The notes: generated by a model not told the origin, from the sequence alone. A stretch of 36,268 nucleotides of DNA from Mnemiopsis leidyi (GCA_000226015.1 JH155605.1:89442-125709); one strand, 5' to 3'. Shown: positions 21,594-32,906, counted from the first letter of the stretch. A program made the numbers and translations.

Positions 21594-24500
21594 ATGGCGA
21601 CCAAGACGGTGATTCTGCTGGATCACCGTGAAGGCCTCCTAGCCAAAACAGACCAGACTGTGGCTATAGACGAACTCTCGGCCGACAAGTCTAAGTGGAC
21701 GGTAATTATGGAGGCTGCTGTGGAGTACACTAGGATCCTACTGGATGTCTGCTCGTCTCTTCATCCGGTATGTTGCTTAACCTAAACCTTTTTCTTTGCT
21801 CACTGTTTTGAAAACTTTGTAATTGATCGTAATCTTTAATTTTTAGTACTAAATCTCTATTTTCCTGTATCCAGATCTAGAAAAAAGAAGTGTTAGCAAT
21901 TCCTGACAAATAGACATGATGATTTACACCTGTGCTTCTTGTCATACAAAAAATCAGCTATACATCCCGGTTTCAGGTGATGGTGATGGCCGCTGACCAG
22001 TCTCTGACATTCCTGAACAAGTGGCAGAGTCAACAAGGAATGTGCCACATTGTGGAAACCCTTTCCCGACTTGGACCTCCCAAAGTGACGGAGGAGACTC
22101 AGCCTGACCTTACTACTGCCCTTCAGGTCGCATATCTCAGGAAATGTCGTTCGATTGTTGCAACCAATTTTAATCCTCTGAGAATTAATTTCCTCCAAAA
22201 TGGGCTTACTTTGCCTTTTTCTGATAATACTTATTTGGAAATTTTGTAATTCCAGTAAGATAAATCCTCTCTACAGCAATGTGTGGATATGGGACTAAGT
22301 AACTCCCTCCTGGATATACAAAAGTTGCTGCTGGGGACCCAGCCAGCTCGTCATGCCAGAGTTATCTGCTTCACCTCTATCGACAATCCTGCTAACTGTG
22401 TCGACATTGTTAACGACTACCTTGACAGCAAGTCAGTTTTAATAATTTAAATTTAAATTTAGTAATTAAATAATGATTTGTGCTTTCTCTTTGAATGTTT
22501 GTGGGTTTGTTACTCGAGTAAAATGCCAGGGATAAGGTGGAAGTTGGAACCTTCGTGCTAAATTCACATCATCAGCCTTTCTCTTTCCAGAATCAAAGTT
22601 TGATATATTCAATGTTTAAGATTTTAAAGAAGCTAACCAATGTAAATGTGATGTTAACTTTTAAATTATAGTAACGCCGTACCTCGTATTAATCCTGCGT
22701 TATAAAAATCTGTGACGTGATTATATTTCACCAGGTGGAGTTCACCTACTCCATCATCTTTTCAGCTCTAACGAAGGAAAGATAGAACTGGTGGTGTTCA
22801 ACCTGGTGGATAACAAAGAAAGTACGGAGTCATGTGACCCTCATCACGTGATACACAACGTCAAACCAGGGAACCTCTTCAAGTTGGTCCTGGACACTGT
22901 GATCAAGTATCACAATCTTACCATTACCACCATCACTTCTATACCCATGAAGGTTAAGTTTATGAGGAAATATTTGTTGTCAGAAATAGGGCCATAGTTA
23001 ACAAGAATAGTCACATATAATTCAGCTTGAATTTTAGGAATTAGATAAGTGTTAGCATTAGGTATTTAGTAGTTATACCGTTTGGTAATGAATTTTTTCC
23101 TCGTGAAGTTAAAATAGGGGAAAATACAGTGCCAAATTTCATATCTATCGGAGTTTTATTGACAAACCGCTAATTCAGGAAGAACAGAGTACGAACACAC
23201 AAGCTGCAGCGTACAACGTTGACATCGTACATCCAATTGTGGAGCTACCCAGCTGCCCACGAGAACGGCTTACCATGAAGTGGTCTTCTCCCAAAAATGC
23301 ACAGGTTAATTTTAGTTACCAATACCTATTTACTGGCTTTGGCAGCGTGCCTGTTGCAGTCAACAAATAGCTTCTGAGTTCTGATGAATTCTCAGAATTT
23401 TTGCTCACCACGACATTCACCAGATCACAAAACATAATATACAAAAGACCGTTACCCCCAACCACCAACCCCCTCCCCACAGAACATAAATCTGAAGAAC
23501 TGTGTGGCGACCTACCCGGTTACCCCGCTCGACGTGGCTGAAAGACCGACAATCTGTCTGGTTAACTTCCTCCTAGTCGGCAAGCAGGTGGTTCTGGAGT
23601 ACCCCAAACCCAGTAAGTCTATAAATAAATGTTTTTTGTACACACTAAAGTTAATGTATTGTTCCTTGATTAATTAACTTCTGCTCAATTGACAATTTGG
23701 TTTTAAGCCTTACAAGTAAGTAAGTAAAAAATTGGTGAAAAGTAAATTATTATTCTATTTGGTTGCACTGCGACCTTCAACTGTACACGTAGATTTCAAG
23801 GTTCAGGTTGATCCACAGTTTCCCTCAGATTTGTCTGTGGTACTGATAAACCATGGGGGTACAATAGTAATGCACTACATCGCTAACTCCCAGCGCTCAG
23901 TGTTCGACGAGCTAACTCCCATTGTGGATACTCCAGGAGGCAAGGTTTAATTCCGTGAAATATTTCTCTAGATGTTTTGTATTTAAGTATTTTGCTTCCA
24001 CCAAATCAAACTCAAAGTTTTGTAATTAAAATGTCGTCAGCTCAACACTCCACTAGTGATGAAAATTATAACTAATGCATTACATTGAATTGTAACAAAA
24101 TGAAACAAGATTTATAGCGCTGATCTAAAACACCTGGTTCCACTCCAAACTTCTCTGAACTACCTCTGAACAAGGTTCCTGCAGGTGACGGACTATCGAG
24201 GTGAAGAGTTACAGTTGAGTATCAAGAACCTGGAGTTGTGCCCACACCCGCCACCCGACGCTATAGAATGTGAACTTCCCCTGAACAGATGTAAGAACAG
24301 GCTCCGAGTTTCTATCCCCAGTATTTTCGATCTCTTACCACTCTAAATTTATTTATTTGTATTCACTTCATGCTTAAGTTTTCAATTTCACTATCTGCAC
24401 TTCACAACTAATAGCTGAGAGTAGACTGCAAAATATTATATATCATCTTTATCCGTTCATGTTTTATCTATAAAAATGTAAAAAAAGAAAATTCCTCAGC

Positions 24501-26598
24501 TCTTTTGGAACTGGAAAGATTCACGGCGTGTTTCCCCCTGACATATTCTACTTCACCGCTCGACAGTTGCGGGATTAGCCGCATTTTTGGAATTCTTTGT
24601 AAAGATACTCTCACCGACAGAGAAGTCACTGAGTGTCAGCAGGTTATAGCTTACAAGATAGCTTACAAGATAGTTACCATCATATCGCGAAAATTTATGA
24701 TAAGTTCAATCACGAAATTGGTTAAATGATTACGTATTGCGTTTCCACACTTCACTTTTTGTGTTGTTTCAGTTAGTGAAAATAATTTATTTCAGGCAAT
24801 ATATCGAGTACAAGGAATTGAAGTTAAGAAAGAGCCGGTTTCTTTCAAGAGCAAATCTGGAAAAAGGTTCCCTAAATTATTCGCTATATTTTCTTCAGAA
24901 TTATGATAGCTAAAATTATCATAGGGATATCAAATGATATTGAAAATTCTGAACCGTGCCATTTGATTTTTAACTCTATTCAATCAATCAAATCAAAGTT
25001 TTGCTAACACATTAGCAGAGTCATACACCTATAAACCTTGAACCCAACCAGAGATGGGGCAGTACAAGAGTTGTGGCAGGAGTTGGAGAAGTTGATCTTG
25101 TCGATGGCGAACATCTCGTCACAGCACGGTAAAGTCAGGGACTGTCTGTACAAGATCCGGGGTGGACATTCTGTAAACGAGGACAGTCTCTATGTCTCCT
25201 CGACCTCAGGTAGCATCTTCTCTCTTCTAGCAGTATCTTGTCTTATATCTTATGTCTTGTATCTGCCACAATATCTACGGTTTCCCCGCCTTCTTTCTCT
25301 GCTCCCAAAGGCGGTGGTCGATCGGAATGTGGAAATATAAACTTTATGGATGCTAAATTTTAAAAAACAAAAAACTTAATAAAGACTTATAAATTCTAGC
25401 AGGAAAGAATAAAACAATTCGATACCTAGAAATAACCCGAAATACCCCTAGAGGGAGAGATAACGAGTAAGGAAGACAGCTCCTCTAATCTTCTGAAGAG
25501 GGGAGTTGACGAGATGTCCGACCTTGGCAGCTCCCCGACCTCCGTACCCGTCATTAAACTTGCCAAAACCACCTCGCTTCATCCCAGTATCGCAGGAGAA
25601 AAGGTATGATTTCTAGTATTCGAAATTGTTGGACTGAATCCCTAAGTGTAGTAAATATGGCCTTCTTTGAAACTTTAATAAAGAATAGGACGATGAAAGT
25701 CGTGATGACGTGATGATCATTTTGTTGTTCCAATCCCTAACGGACTGAATTCCTAACGGACTGAATCCCTAACGGACTGAATCCCTAACGGACTAAATCC
25801 CTAACGGGCTTAATCCCTAACGGACTGAATCCCTAACGAGTAAAGCTTTTAAGTGATTACCCTTATAGATAAATAAACCTGACCCCAACTCTAACTCCAA
25901 CCTTAACAGTCCGATAGGAATACAGTCTGATTACCAGTATTCAATATGTTGAAATTGCATGCTAGAGTCACTTTCACGTTTATCAAACATGGGAACCGGG
26001 AATATTTCGTTCCCACTGTCGACCGTGATTCTGTTAAAAATTCCCAACTCTCTCTTTCTTTCTGCTGTTATGGCTAAACTCGAAAAATATGACAAAGATA
26101 AAGTTTCTCGTGCACACTTTGTTGCTTGTAATTTTTGAGTTTATCTGCTTGTTAGTGGTCTCATCTTCACGTCAACTTGCTTGATTTCATTCACTCTTAA
26201 AGTTCGAATGACGATTCTATGAAGGACACAAATTTTGTTATAACAAAACTATAAATTAATAATGATTGAAATCTATTTAACTGTTCAGCCCGTTAATTTC
26301 AAAATAAAGGTCGCATACACTTTTGCGTACACTATTTAGCGATTCTTGACCCTACTTTATGTGGCAGGTATCGCTATTATGTGTACTCCCCAAGCTCGTC
26401 AGCAAGGAGTTTGCCGGAAAGATGTCGGGAGTGTCAGGTCCGGACGGACTGTACGCGGACTTCCAGCAGAAGAAGCACGCTATGATGGGCGGGATAAAGA
26501 AGAGCAGCCCGTACAACTCCCCTCACCAGTCTCCTCACCGGGCTTCCCAGTCCCCCAAACACCGGACTTTGTTGAACAGAGAGAACCCTCACAGGTGA
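21594..26598 (+). CDS. INTS13: INTS13 / Asunder, Integrator complex subunit 13
   Basis: INTS13 is a nuclear Integrator subunit, named Asunder in Drosophila for its role in dynein localisation and cell division. Exons: 21594-21767, 21977-22126, 22277-22431, 22766-22952, 23179-23304, 23483-23612, 23793-23944, 24185-24290, 24500-24642, 24796-24866, 25052-25209, 25452-25603, 26368-26598. All phases join, giving about 644 residues (human is about 706). Landmarks in order: KTVILLDHREGLL with a VWA-like start, LSRLGPPKVTEE, TITTITSIPMKEEQ, LTMKWSSPKNAQ, RPTICLVNFLL, GGTIVMHYIANSQRS, GGKVTDYR, DREVTECQQ, ELWQELEKL and the C-terminal VSLLCVLPKLVSKEFAGKMS, each with a clear human counterpart. The start ATG sits in GCGATGG. 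The C-terminus beyond the last conserved block is Ser/Pro/His-rich. The stop used here is TGA 26596-26598, but a phase-2 donor overlaps it (see the alternative exon at 27766). Confidence 0.95.
25731..25838. repeat. 16-bp minisatellite in an INTS13 intron
   Basis: Six full units of CGGACTGAATCCCTAA, some with single substitutions, preceded by a partial unit. Confidence 0.93.
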
Positions 26599-26930
26599 TG
26601 TGTGTGAACTGGCCGGTTCTTCAGAAATTTTCAGATTATTTGTAGGGAGGAGTTGGATTGTTTTTTGTTAGTAGAAGTTGGGAAGTCGCAATTCATGTGA
26701 TGACTTGCTATTTCAGCAGTTGGGAAATAAGACATTTAAAGATTTGAGATTTTGAGGTGGTTTGATCGAAAACGTCGTGCCATGAAAATAGAAACTGTAT
26801 CTGGTTTAGTGTTTGAGCCTAAAAAGCCAAATATTTTCTGAAAACTGTCAAAATAGCTATACAAAACTACATATTCTATAAACGGAAGTGTAACGTGATA
26901 CAATAAGAGAAGTACGATAGTATATAATGA

Positions 26931-26936
26931 AATAAA
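26931..26936 (+). terminator. Likely polyadenylation signal AATAAA for INTS13
   Basis: This hexamer lies about 330 bases after the INTS13 stop at 26598 and before the convergent minus-strand gene ends at 27152. It would give a short 3'UTR and no overlap between the two genes. Confidence 0.5.
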
Positions 26937-27151
26937 TCCAAGCACAGGTGAGTAAGCTTGTTACTTAGTTAACCAATATCATATCTAAATGATGGAGTCC
27001 CTGACGTAAACCCATAACACCCTCAGAACGCTCATTCATACTTTTCTGACCAAATCCCCCGAAAGCTCAGAAACTTAGGTACACCTAGTCCTAGTTCATA
27101 TCCGTCAAAAACTACCGTCAATAACTACCGTGGTGTCTGAAACACTCCTCT

Positions 27152-30100
27152 CTACTCCTTCTCCGAACAACTGATCTGATCCCCGGACCCCCCGTCCCTG
27201 TCCGTGTTGGTTCCCTGGTCTCTCAACTCTCCGCTCGTGTCCCTGAAACTGCTCCTTCTACTTCCTCGGCTGTGTAGGCTGCTTCTTCTGCTTCCTCCTG
27301 AAGAGATGTAGTCGTTCTTATTGCAGTGCATTTTACTCAAGCTACTTAGTGTGGTTAGTTGTGCAGCCACAGTGGCTGGTAGAATAGACTGCTCATGGTT
27401 GGTTCCCACACCGCAATCAAATAGATACAGATTTAGAAGGAGAGGCCTTGCCACTATACATAACTAGGATGCTATAGCTGAGTTTTTACTAAATTTCATG
27501 GTTAAGTGACCTAGTCCTCGGTTTGATCGCATCACGGGAGTTCGTGAATTACTTTCGGTTAACACTTAACGGATATATTTTGCTCTGTACGATACAGAAA
27601 ACAGGCTAGCCAGAAATTCACTAAAGCCAGAAATCATGTTCGCAAGACTATCTTTAGGTCTGGGACGCCCTGACAAACGTTAAACTTGCCTGATTGTCTA
27701 TCCTCCCAATTGTAACCATGATACTCGTTAGCTAGAGAGAAGTCACTCTGGTTCCTCTGTTTCAGTAAAGACGCCCCCATCCACTCCGGACGTAGTTCCA
27801 TTCGTCTCTCTTTGTCACGTGTTACTAAAGAGGGAAGTCGTGTGAGCTGGAATGTTCAATTTATCTTCTTAAAATGTATGGGATACATAAACTGATAATT
27901 GTACTTCATTCTGACTGAGATGTAGGGCGTAAGGCACTGAAACATAGACATTAGAGCTTCCACAGCGGGTGTAAAACTATCTGAATTTGCCTTTAATTGT
28001 ATTGGATTTAACTAATTTCGGTATGACTATTGGCTATCACATGATGTCAAATTCCTTTATCCAATAATTCAATTTAGGTTATTCTCTGCCTAAAAAGAAA
28101 TCAACCGCTAGGCTGTATGCAGTTTTTTATTGCTGCAGGTCGAATATTCGCATCCTATTTTACTGGTTCATTCTACTGGTCTAGAGTCTAGATAACTCGG
28201 TTTTCTAGTCCGAAACTGTCCAAAACTCAAAGTACGCTTTATATTCCTTATTCTGATTTGTCCCTGTACAAATGGCTCCAAATTGAGACGCAACATTTGG
28301 TGAATTGGGTCTTCATGAAATATGAATTTCTACGTAGCCTCCGGGTCACCCCTTAATTCATTTCCTAAGCACTTACCTAGCATTCACTGGACCGTTTGTA
28401 ATAATTTTATTACTATCGCATAAATTTACACCAAGTCTTCTGCTAATCTAATCCTGGACACCCAGCTTTGCGGTGACTTTTCTTGTTCAGTCTTTTTCCA
28501 AAATGTCACGCCCGATTTTGTTGCTAGTGTGTTTGGCTTCACTCGCCTTAATTTGTTTCGCAAAAAAGAAAACCGGTAAAGGCGGATCCAAACATAACGG
28601 CAACACAGAGGACACGAGGCTCGATGCTGAGGTTGTCGCAAATTTAGAGTTTGAGAATGCTACCGAATCTGGTACGGTCGAAATTTATGACGAATTCTCG
28701 GAGTTCGTCGGTGAGTTTGAACAGAATGTAACATCGGAGTTTTTAAGAAAAACTGTTGACCTGTCTTCCCCGGGCCGTCCCAGCGCAGCCAACATTGGTG
28801 TCTATAGAACCACCAGACTGGTTATAAATCTATATATGGATGTTAAGAATGTCAGCGGAGTGGCCCGAAGTTTCAGACTGAGAGGAACTGTGGACATTTA
28901 CTACGACAAAGAAGACCCTGATGCTGAGGAGACCCTGATACTTGACTCCTGGGGTCTGAAGATAAAGCGGTCTAAAGTATCGTATGATGAGGGTGTAACT
29001 TTCTCGGATGTTGAATTCCGAGACCACAACCAAGAAGACGGATCCGGATTCCCCAAACTGGAACTTGAAGTTGATCCCACTCAATCTAAAGGGATTGTGA
29101 GGATCGAGTACGTCGCACCCAGTGCGGAGTCTCTACGATACACCAGTCTGGAGTTCATGACATTCTCCGACGTTCAAAACTACCCGATGTTGGTGATATT
29201 CAACACACCGGACATGGCTAGAACCTGGCTGCCCTGCCAAGACTCCATCCATGTGAAGACCCCGGTAGACATAACCATCAGTGTACCATCACCCTTCACC
29301 GCTCTGAGCTCCGGAGATCTGGTCTCTGAGGTTTACACCGAAGACAGGTCAATCTTTGGATTCTTCCAGCCGATATCGGTAGCGGCTCAGCAGATTTCCC
29401 TTACAGTAGGAGTTATGGAGAGATGGAACATTAGTGAAAGAGTAACAGTGTGGATGGAGCGGAGGAGAACGATCAGAGACGGTCTTCTGATGGAAGCAGA
29501 AGCATTGCTGAAGATATGCGAAAGTTGGGCTGGACCATTTGTCTGGGGACACTTGGACATAGTGATTATTCCTGACAAGATCGGCTACAAGGGAGAAATG
29601 TTGGGACCTAACACAATCTACCTGCCATCTTCTTTCTTCGAAACTACTTCTTCTCCCATTCAGGACGACTCTATGAGAGTCCAGGAGCTGACCAGACAGA
29701 TTTTTTACAACTGGTTTGGGAACCTTGTTACCACACCGGCTTATAAGAGTCATGGTCGGCCGATGGTTATGGGCATCTCGGAGTATTTGTCCTACTACGC
29801 TACAGCACAGTTCCTTGAAAATGATGACCAATTGGCCAATTTTTTCTTACTTCGCGCCGAAGAATTTGTAAATCATTGGGATCACGATATAAAAGAAGCT
29901 TATTTCGAAGTTGCGTATGCGGTCGGTGATATGAGATCTGTCGCGAATGTCGTTGGAGGCCCAAAAATCCTCAGCAATTTCTTCAGGATGATAACTTTGT
30001 TTAGCATTGCAGATGAGTTCTCTACTGATATGTTTTGGGACACGCTTGCTGAATTGCATCCTGAAGTAAGGTTAGAAGGAACTGACGATATCTCTCTTCA

Positions 30101-32242
30101 AAGCGTCGAGATCTCGAGCCGATACTGGACAGAGTGTCAGGAGATTATCTCTGCGTGGAATTCGACTGACAGGGAACCGGAGATCAGGGCCAAGCAGCTG
30201 AAGAACCTGAACTATGTGCAGGTGGCGTATCTACTGGAAAATCTGTGGCGTGAGGAATTACCAAAGAGAGTAGTGCGAGAGATTACTTCTCTTTTGAAAA
30301 AGATGGAGATCTACTACGATCCTAATCTATTTTGGAGGTGGGCTCAGACAACATTCATATTAGGCGACACGAAACTGGTGGAGGATGCTCTGGATTACAT
30401 AAAGACTTACGAGAGGAATCTTGGTGCGACGACCTTGCTTTCCATTCTGACCGAGACTTCTGTTGAGAGTAAAAAGGTGAAAAAAGCCAGGAAGCAAATC
30501 GAGGCATCAAGTTATCTTTCTTGGAACTAGAGACTCAAGACACTTTAAGGTGAATTAGAGATGAACTAGATATTGTTTACACATTTATGAATTCCGATTT
30601 GACTAGGCATCTCGATTTTTCTTTACCGACGAGAAACGATTTTTTGGCGATGATATATGGACGTCAATAATATGATGTTAGTTCTTTTGATAGAAGTGAA
30701 GTTTCAACATCTTTAACATATGAAATCTGGTAAAACTAAAGACTTGCTTTGAATGATGAATCAGACCGACTCACAATCTAGGTTAGAAAGAAGATTAGAG
30801 ACGAGGTCAACTCACCCAGATTTGAAGTTTTAGGGCGCTTGTTTCTCGTTTCAGGTGTAGATTGGCGGCTCTGTCTACCAGCTGAGTTTCCGCTCAGCGA
30901 AGCAGACTTGGCTCTCAGTTCGTGTGTTACCGGTACTTGTCGGCAGTAGTGTTCTCTGTACATCGTATTAAACTCCATCTTGTTTCCCAGCGGTTCCCAG
31001 TCCTGTGCAAATGTTCAGTTAGATTCACAGTAACCAGTATTTCTGCAACACTAGGTTTTTAAATAAGTATTTCCGCATCACTAGGATTATAAACCACGTC
31101 TAAACTCTACTGCTTTGAACTTACTTTTTTTAAACTCATCTTTGACCAAATCAACTTTTGCTATAATTTTTATCCAAAGTTGGGATTGACACCCCCGGAT
31201 AAATGAGAAGATATCTTCGCTCTCACCTTCATACAATCCTGTACCCTGTAGTTGATAGGAGCACTCTTGGTCTCCATGCGGTAGCAGGACAGGTACCTCC
31301 TAGTATCATGTTTCTTGTCCCAGGCGACCAGGCCCTTGTTGAACTTCCCTTGTGATCGGTCTGGGTCCTTCTTTAGTCCGTACTGTAGATATTATAAGTT
31401 GAGATTCCTTTTTCCAGATTCAATAATTCGCGGAAATAACAGATTCATCTGGAGTAAGATTCTGAGAAATAAAGAAAAGTACGGGTCAGCACTGCACTGA
31501 GCGCTCCCTCAAGGACTTATACCTGAGCTAGTTGGTCAATGTCGTTAGTGAACGTCTTCTTATTGTCGTGCTTAGTGAACGGATGAGCGAATGCTCCCTC
31601 CTGAGCGATATATTTCGGTATTAATATTATTCAACATTAATTAATATTATTCCGATATAAATGTTATTCAAGAATTCTTTAAAAGAATTTTAATCCCTCA
31701 GATTTTTTTTCGGAATCAGACTGATTAGATATTAAATGTTACCTGTATTCTAGAAGAGAATTTTCTCGGGGGAGTAGGCTTAGAGATTTCTCTGAAAGTG
31801 TTGTAATAATTTCGTGGCAAACTTCGGTAGTGGCCGTGAAATCCCGAGTTGAACTGAAAATACATTTTGGGGTTATGATCATGATAACTTTTGTTACAAA
31901 AACCCTAAGTTGTATAGTTCGGCTCAAAATATAAATTTCGTACTTATAACACACAATTTTCTAGGCTAACAAGCTTCTTTAGGCTAACAAGCTTCATAGG
32001 CTAACAAGCTTCTTTAGGCTAACAAGCTTCTGGGTCCTGCTTTTGTATGCATTTGATTGGTTCACTAGGGCCCTGGCATATGCCGATAAAGCGGTTCTTT
32101 TGTTTATGATTCAGTTTTATGAAATTGTTGAAAAAAAATTGTTGATGTTTCCGCCTATTCAAAGTTCAAGTAAAACAGTCCTAAATCTTACCCAACTTCC
32201 AACTACAGTATCGTACTTCTTCTCGCAGCCCACTACAGCCAT
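27152..32242 (-). CDS. C3orf84-like: C3orf84-like ciliary microtubule inner protein, 6 exons
   Basis: Probable axonemal (cilium/sperm tail) microtubule-associated protein of about 242 residues. Exons on the minus strand: 32242-32192, 31853-31743, 31600-31523, 31382-31227, 31002-30816, 27297-27152. All phases join. The N-terminal half lines up with human C3orf84: VGSW at the end of exon 1, GFHGHYRS in exon 2 (human GFYGHYRS), and FTKHDNKKTF in exon 3 (human FSKHDNRTSF). The middle holds YRMETKSAPINYRVQDCM. The C-terminus is Arg/Ser-rich with SRRSS repeated twice, a likely phosphorylated disordered tail. ATG 32242 is the first in frame after a TAG and has good context (GTGATGG). The last intron is 3.5 kb and carries an independent gene on the other strand. 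The assignment rests on short motifs and gene order along the protein. Confidence 0.75.
27766..27895 (+). CDS. INTS13: Possible alternative last exon of INTS13
   Basis: A good acceptor (CCTCTGTTTCAG) is followed by an open stretch of 43 codons in the exact phase left by a donor CACAG|GTGATG at 26594. It reads KDAPIHSGRSSIRLSLSRV and then a less convincing tail to TGA 27893-27895. Using it would make INTS13 overlap the last exon of the minus-strand ciliary gene. Reading through the donor gives a stop after one codon, so both ends are possible. Confidence 0.35.
27896..28500. other. Intron/intergenic stretch upstream of the nested M1-like gene
   Basis: No exon was found. A TTTTCTTGTTCAG acceptor ends at 28490, twelve bases before the next gene's ATG, suggesting a 5'UTR intron for that gene. 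Confidence 0.45.
28503..30530 (+). CDS. Secreted, catalytically dead M1-family (LTA4H / aminopeptidase B-like) protein, single coding exon
   Basis: A 675-residue intronless frame. Residues 1-20 form a clean signal peptide (ILLLVCLASLALICFA), then a Lys-rich spacer. Residues about 100-330 match the M1 N-terminal beta-domain, with ARTWLPCQDSIHVKTPVDI near 238-256 corresponding to the PCQD block of leukotriene-A4 hydrolase. The catalytic-domain order is kept (GPFVWGHLDIVIIP, GNLVTTP at 406-412, GGPKIL), but the zinc site is gone. HExxH of the family is RQIFY at 398-402, the distal Glu ligand of NEG is Met423, and the GxMEN exopeptidase motif reads GEMLG at 364-368. The proton-donor-type Tyr (PYEKG) is retained as AYAVG, Tyr472. 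The C-terminal 180 residues are helical, as in LTA4H. There are several N-glycosylation sequons. A pseudoenzyme with a binding or structural role is inferred. It sits antisense in the last intron of the ciliary gene. The start is ATG 28503 (AAAATGT). Confidence 0.85.
   Translation: MSRPILLLVCLASLALICFAKKKTGKGGSKHNGNTEDTRLDAEVVANLEFENATESGTVEIYDEFSEFVGEFEQNVTSEFLRKTVDLSSPGRPSAANIGVYRTTRLVINLYMDVKNVSGVARSFRLRGTVDIYYDKEDPDAEETLILDSWGLKIKRSKVSYDEGVTFSDVEFRDHNQEDGSGFPKLELEVDPTQSKGIVRIEYVAPSAESLRYTSLEFMTFSDVQNYPMLVIFNTPDMARTWLPCQDSIHVKTPVDITISVPSPFTALSSGDLVSEVYTEDRSIFGFFQPISVAAQQISLTVGVMERWNISERVTVWMERRRTIRDGLLMEAEALLKICESWAGPFVWGHLDIVIIPDKIGYKGEMLGPNTIYLPSSFFETTSSPIQDDSMRVQELTRQIFYNWFGNLVTTPAYKSHGRPMVMGISEYLSYYATAQFLENDDQLANFFLLRAEEFVNHWDHDIKEAYFEVAYAVGDMRSVANVVGGPKILSNFFRMITLFSIADEFSTDMFWDTLAELHPEVRLEGTDDISLQSVEISSRYWTECQEIISAWNSTDREPEIRAKQLKNLNYVQVAYLLENLWREELPKRVVREITSLLKKMEIYYDPNLFWRWAQTTFILGDTKLVEDALDYIKTYERNLGATTLLSILTETSVESKKVKKARKQIEASSYLSWN
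30531..30815. other. 3' flank of the nested gene inside the ciliary-gene intron
   Basis: No canonical AATAAA directly follows the stop at 30530 within 200 bases, and no poly-A tract marks a fresh retrocopy. Confidence 0.5.
31963..32033. repeat. 17-18-bp tandem repeat (x4) in the ciliary-gene first intron
   Basis: Four units of AGGCTAACAAGCTTCTTT, one of them a base shorter, each containing a HindIII-type AAGCTT. Confidence 0.95.
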
Positions 32243-32602
32243 CACTTCGTCTCTGCAGCTCCTTTTCTGTTCCTTTTTCGGCTATATATTCTATGGAAAT
32301 TAGAACTTGTAATGTTCTGATCTTGAATGGGTAATAATGATATAGGTGTGATGGAAATTTTAATGCATTAAGTTGGAATTTTTTATTTGAAAGATGAAAT
32401 TTTTGCCTGGGATGAGAATGTTTTTTACATGATTTCTGTGTTATTTCTTTCGAATTAATATTTTCTGTAAAAAAATTCCTTCATTTAATTGGTAGATCTA
32501 TAGAATTAGTGCACGTGGAGGGGAAATAGTACGAACATTTTAGTCCAAATTTCAAACGACAAATTCGAGGCGCCTGTAATAGGATGCTATTTGTAAAGCA
32601 AG

Positions 32603-32612
32603 ACAAATGTAA
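32603..32612. repeat. SINE target-site duplication, left copy
   Basis: ACAAATGTAA, identical to 32897-32906 on the far side of the SINE. Confidence 0.88.
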
Positions 32613-32896
32613 TATAGGGCCGTTAGCTCAATTGGTAGAGCACTCATCTAGACAATGCAGAGGTTGTCGGATCATACCCGACTCGGCACGGTGCCGGCCC
32701 ATGAATTTTCTGAATTGACTATCAGTGGAAATCGTGTCCGTTCAAATATCTGCTCCGTACACATCATGTTGCTTGGTTGATCCTTCGGCCCACCCACAAC
32801 ATAACACACCCGTTAACATTCAGTGCACACCTCTGGGAGTCGAGCTTGCTCGAAATGAGGACCTGAAAAAGGCCCCCTCCCCACTTGAAACCACAT
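32613..32896 (+). mobile_element. tRNA-derived SINE, full length, with target-site duplication
   Basis: A tRNA-like head (GGGCCGTTAGCTCAATTGGT start at 32617) has a perfect D-stem GCTC/GAGC, a B-box-like GGTTGTCGGATCATACCC and a 5-bp T-stem GTCGG/CCGAC. It is followed by a body with TCGAGCTTGCTCGA and GAGGACCTGAAAAAGGCCCC, ending TTGAAACCACAT. The ten bases ACAAATGTAA flank it on both sides (32603-32612 and 32897-32906). Transcription would be by RNA polymerase III from the A/B boxes. A truncated relative lies at 7693-7776. Confidence 0.92.
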
Positions 32897-32906
32897 ACAA
32901 ATGTAA
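32897..32906. repeat. SINE target-site duplication, right copy
   Basis: ACAAATGTAA, identical to 32603-32612. Confidence 0.88.

Noticed and set aside
29349-29831. 160-codon minus-strand frame
   Set aside because: Shadow of the M1-like coding sequence on the other strand; it has no independent support.
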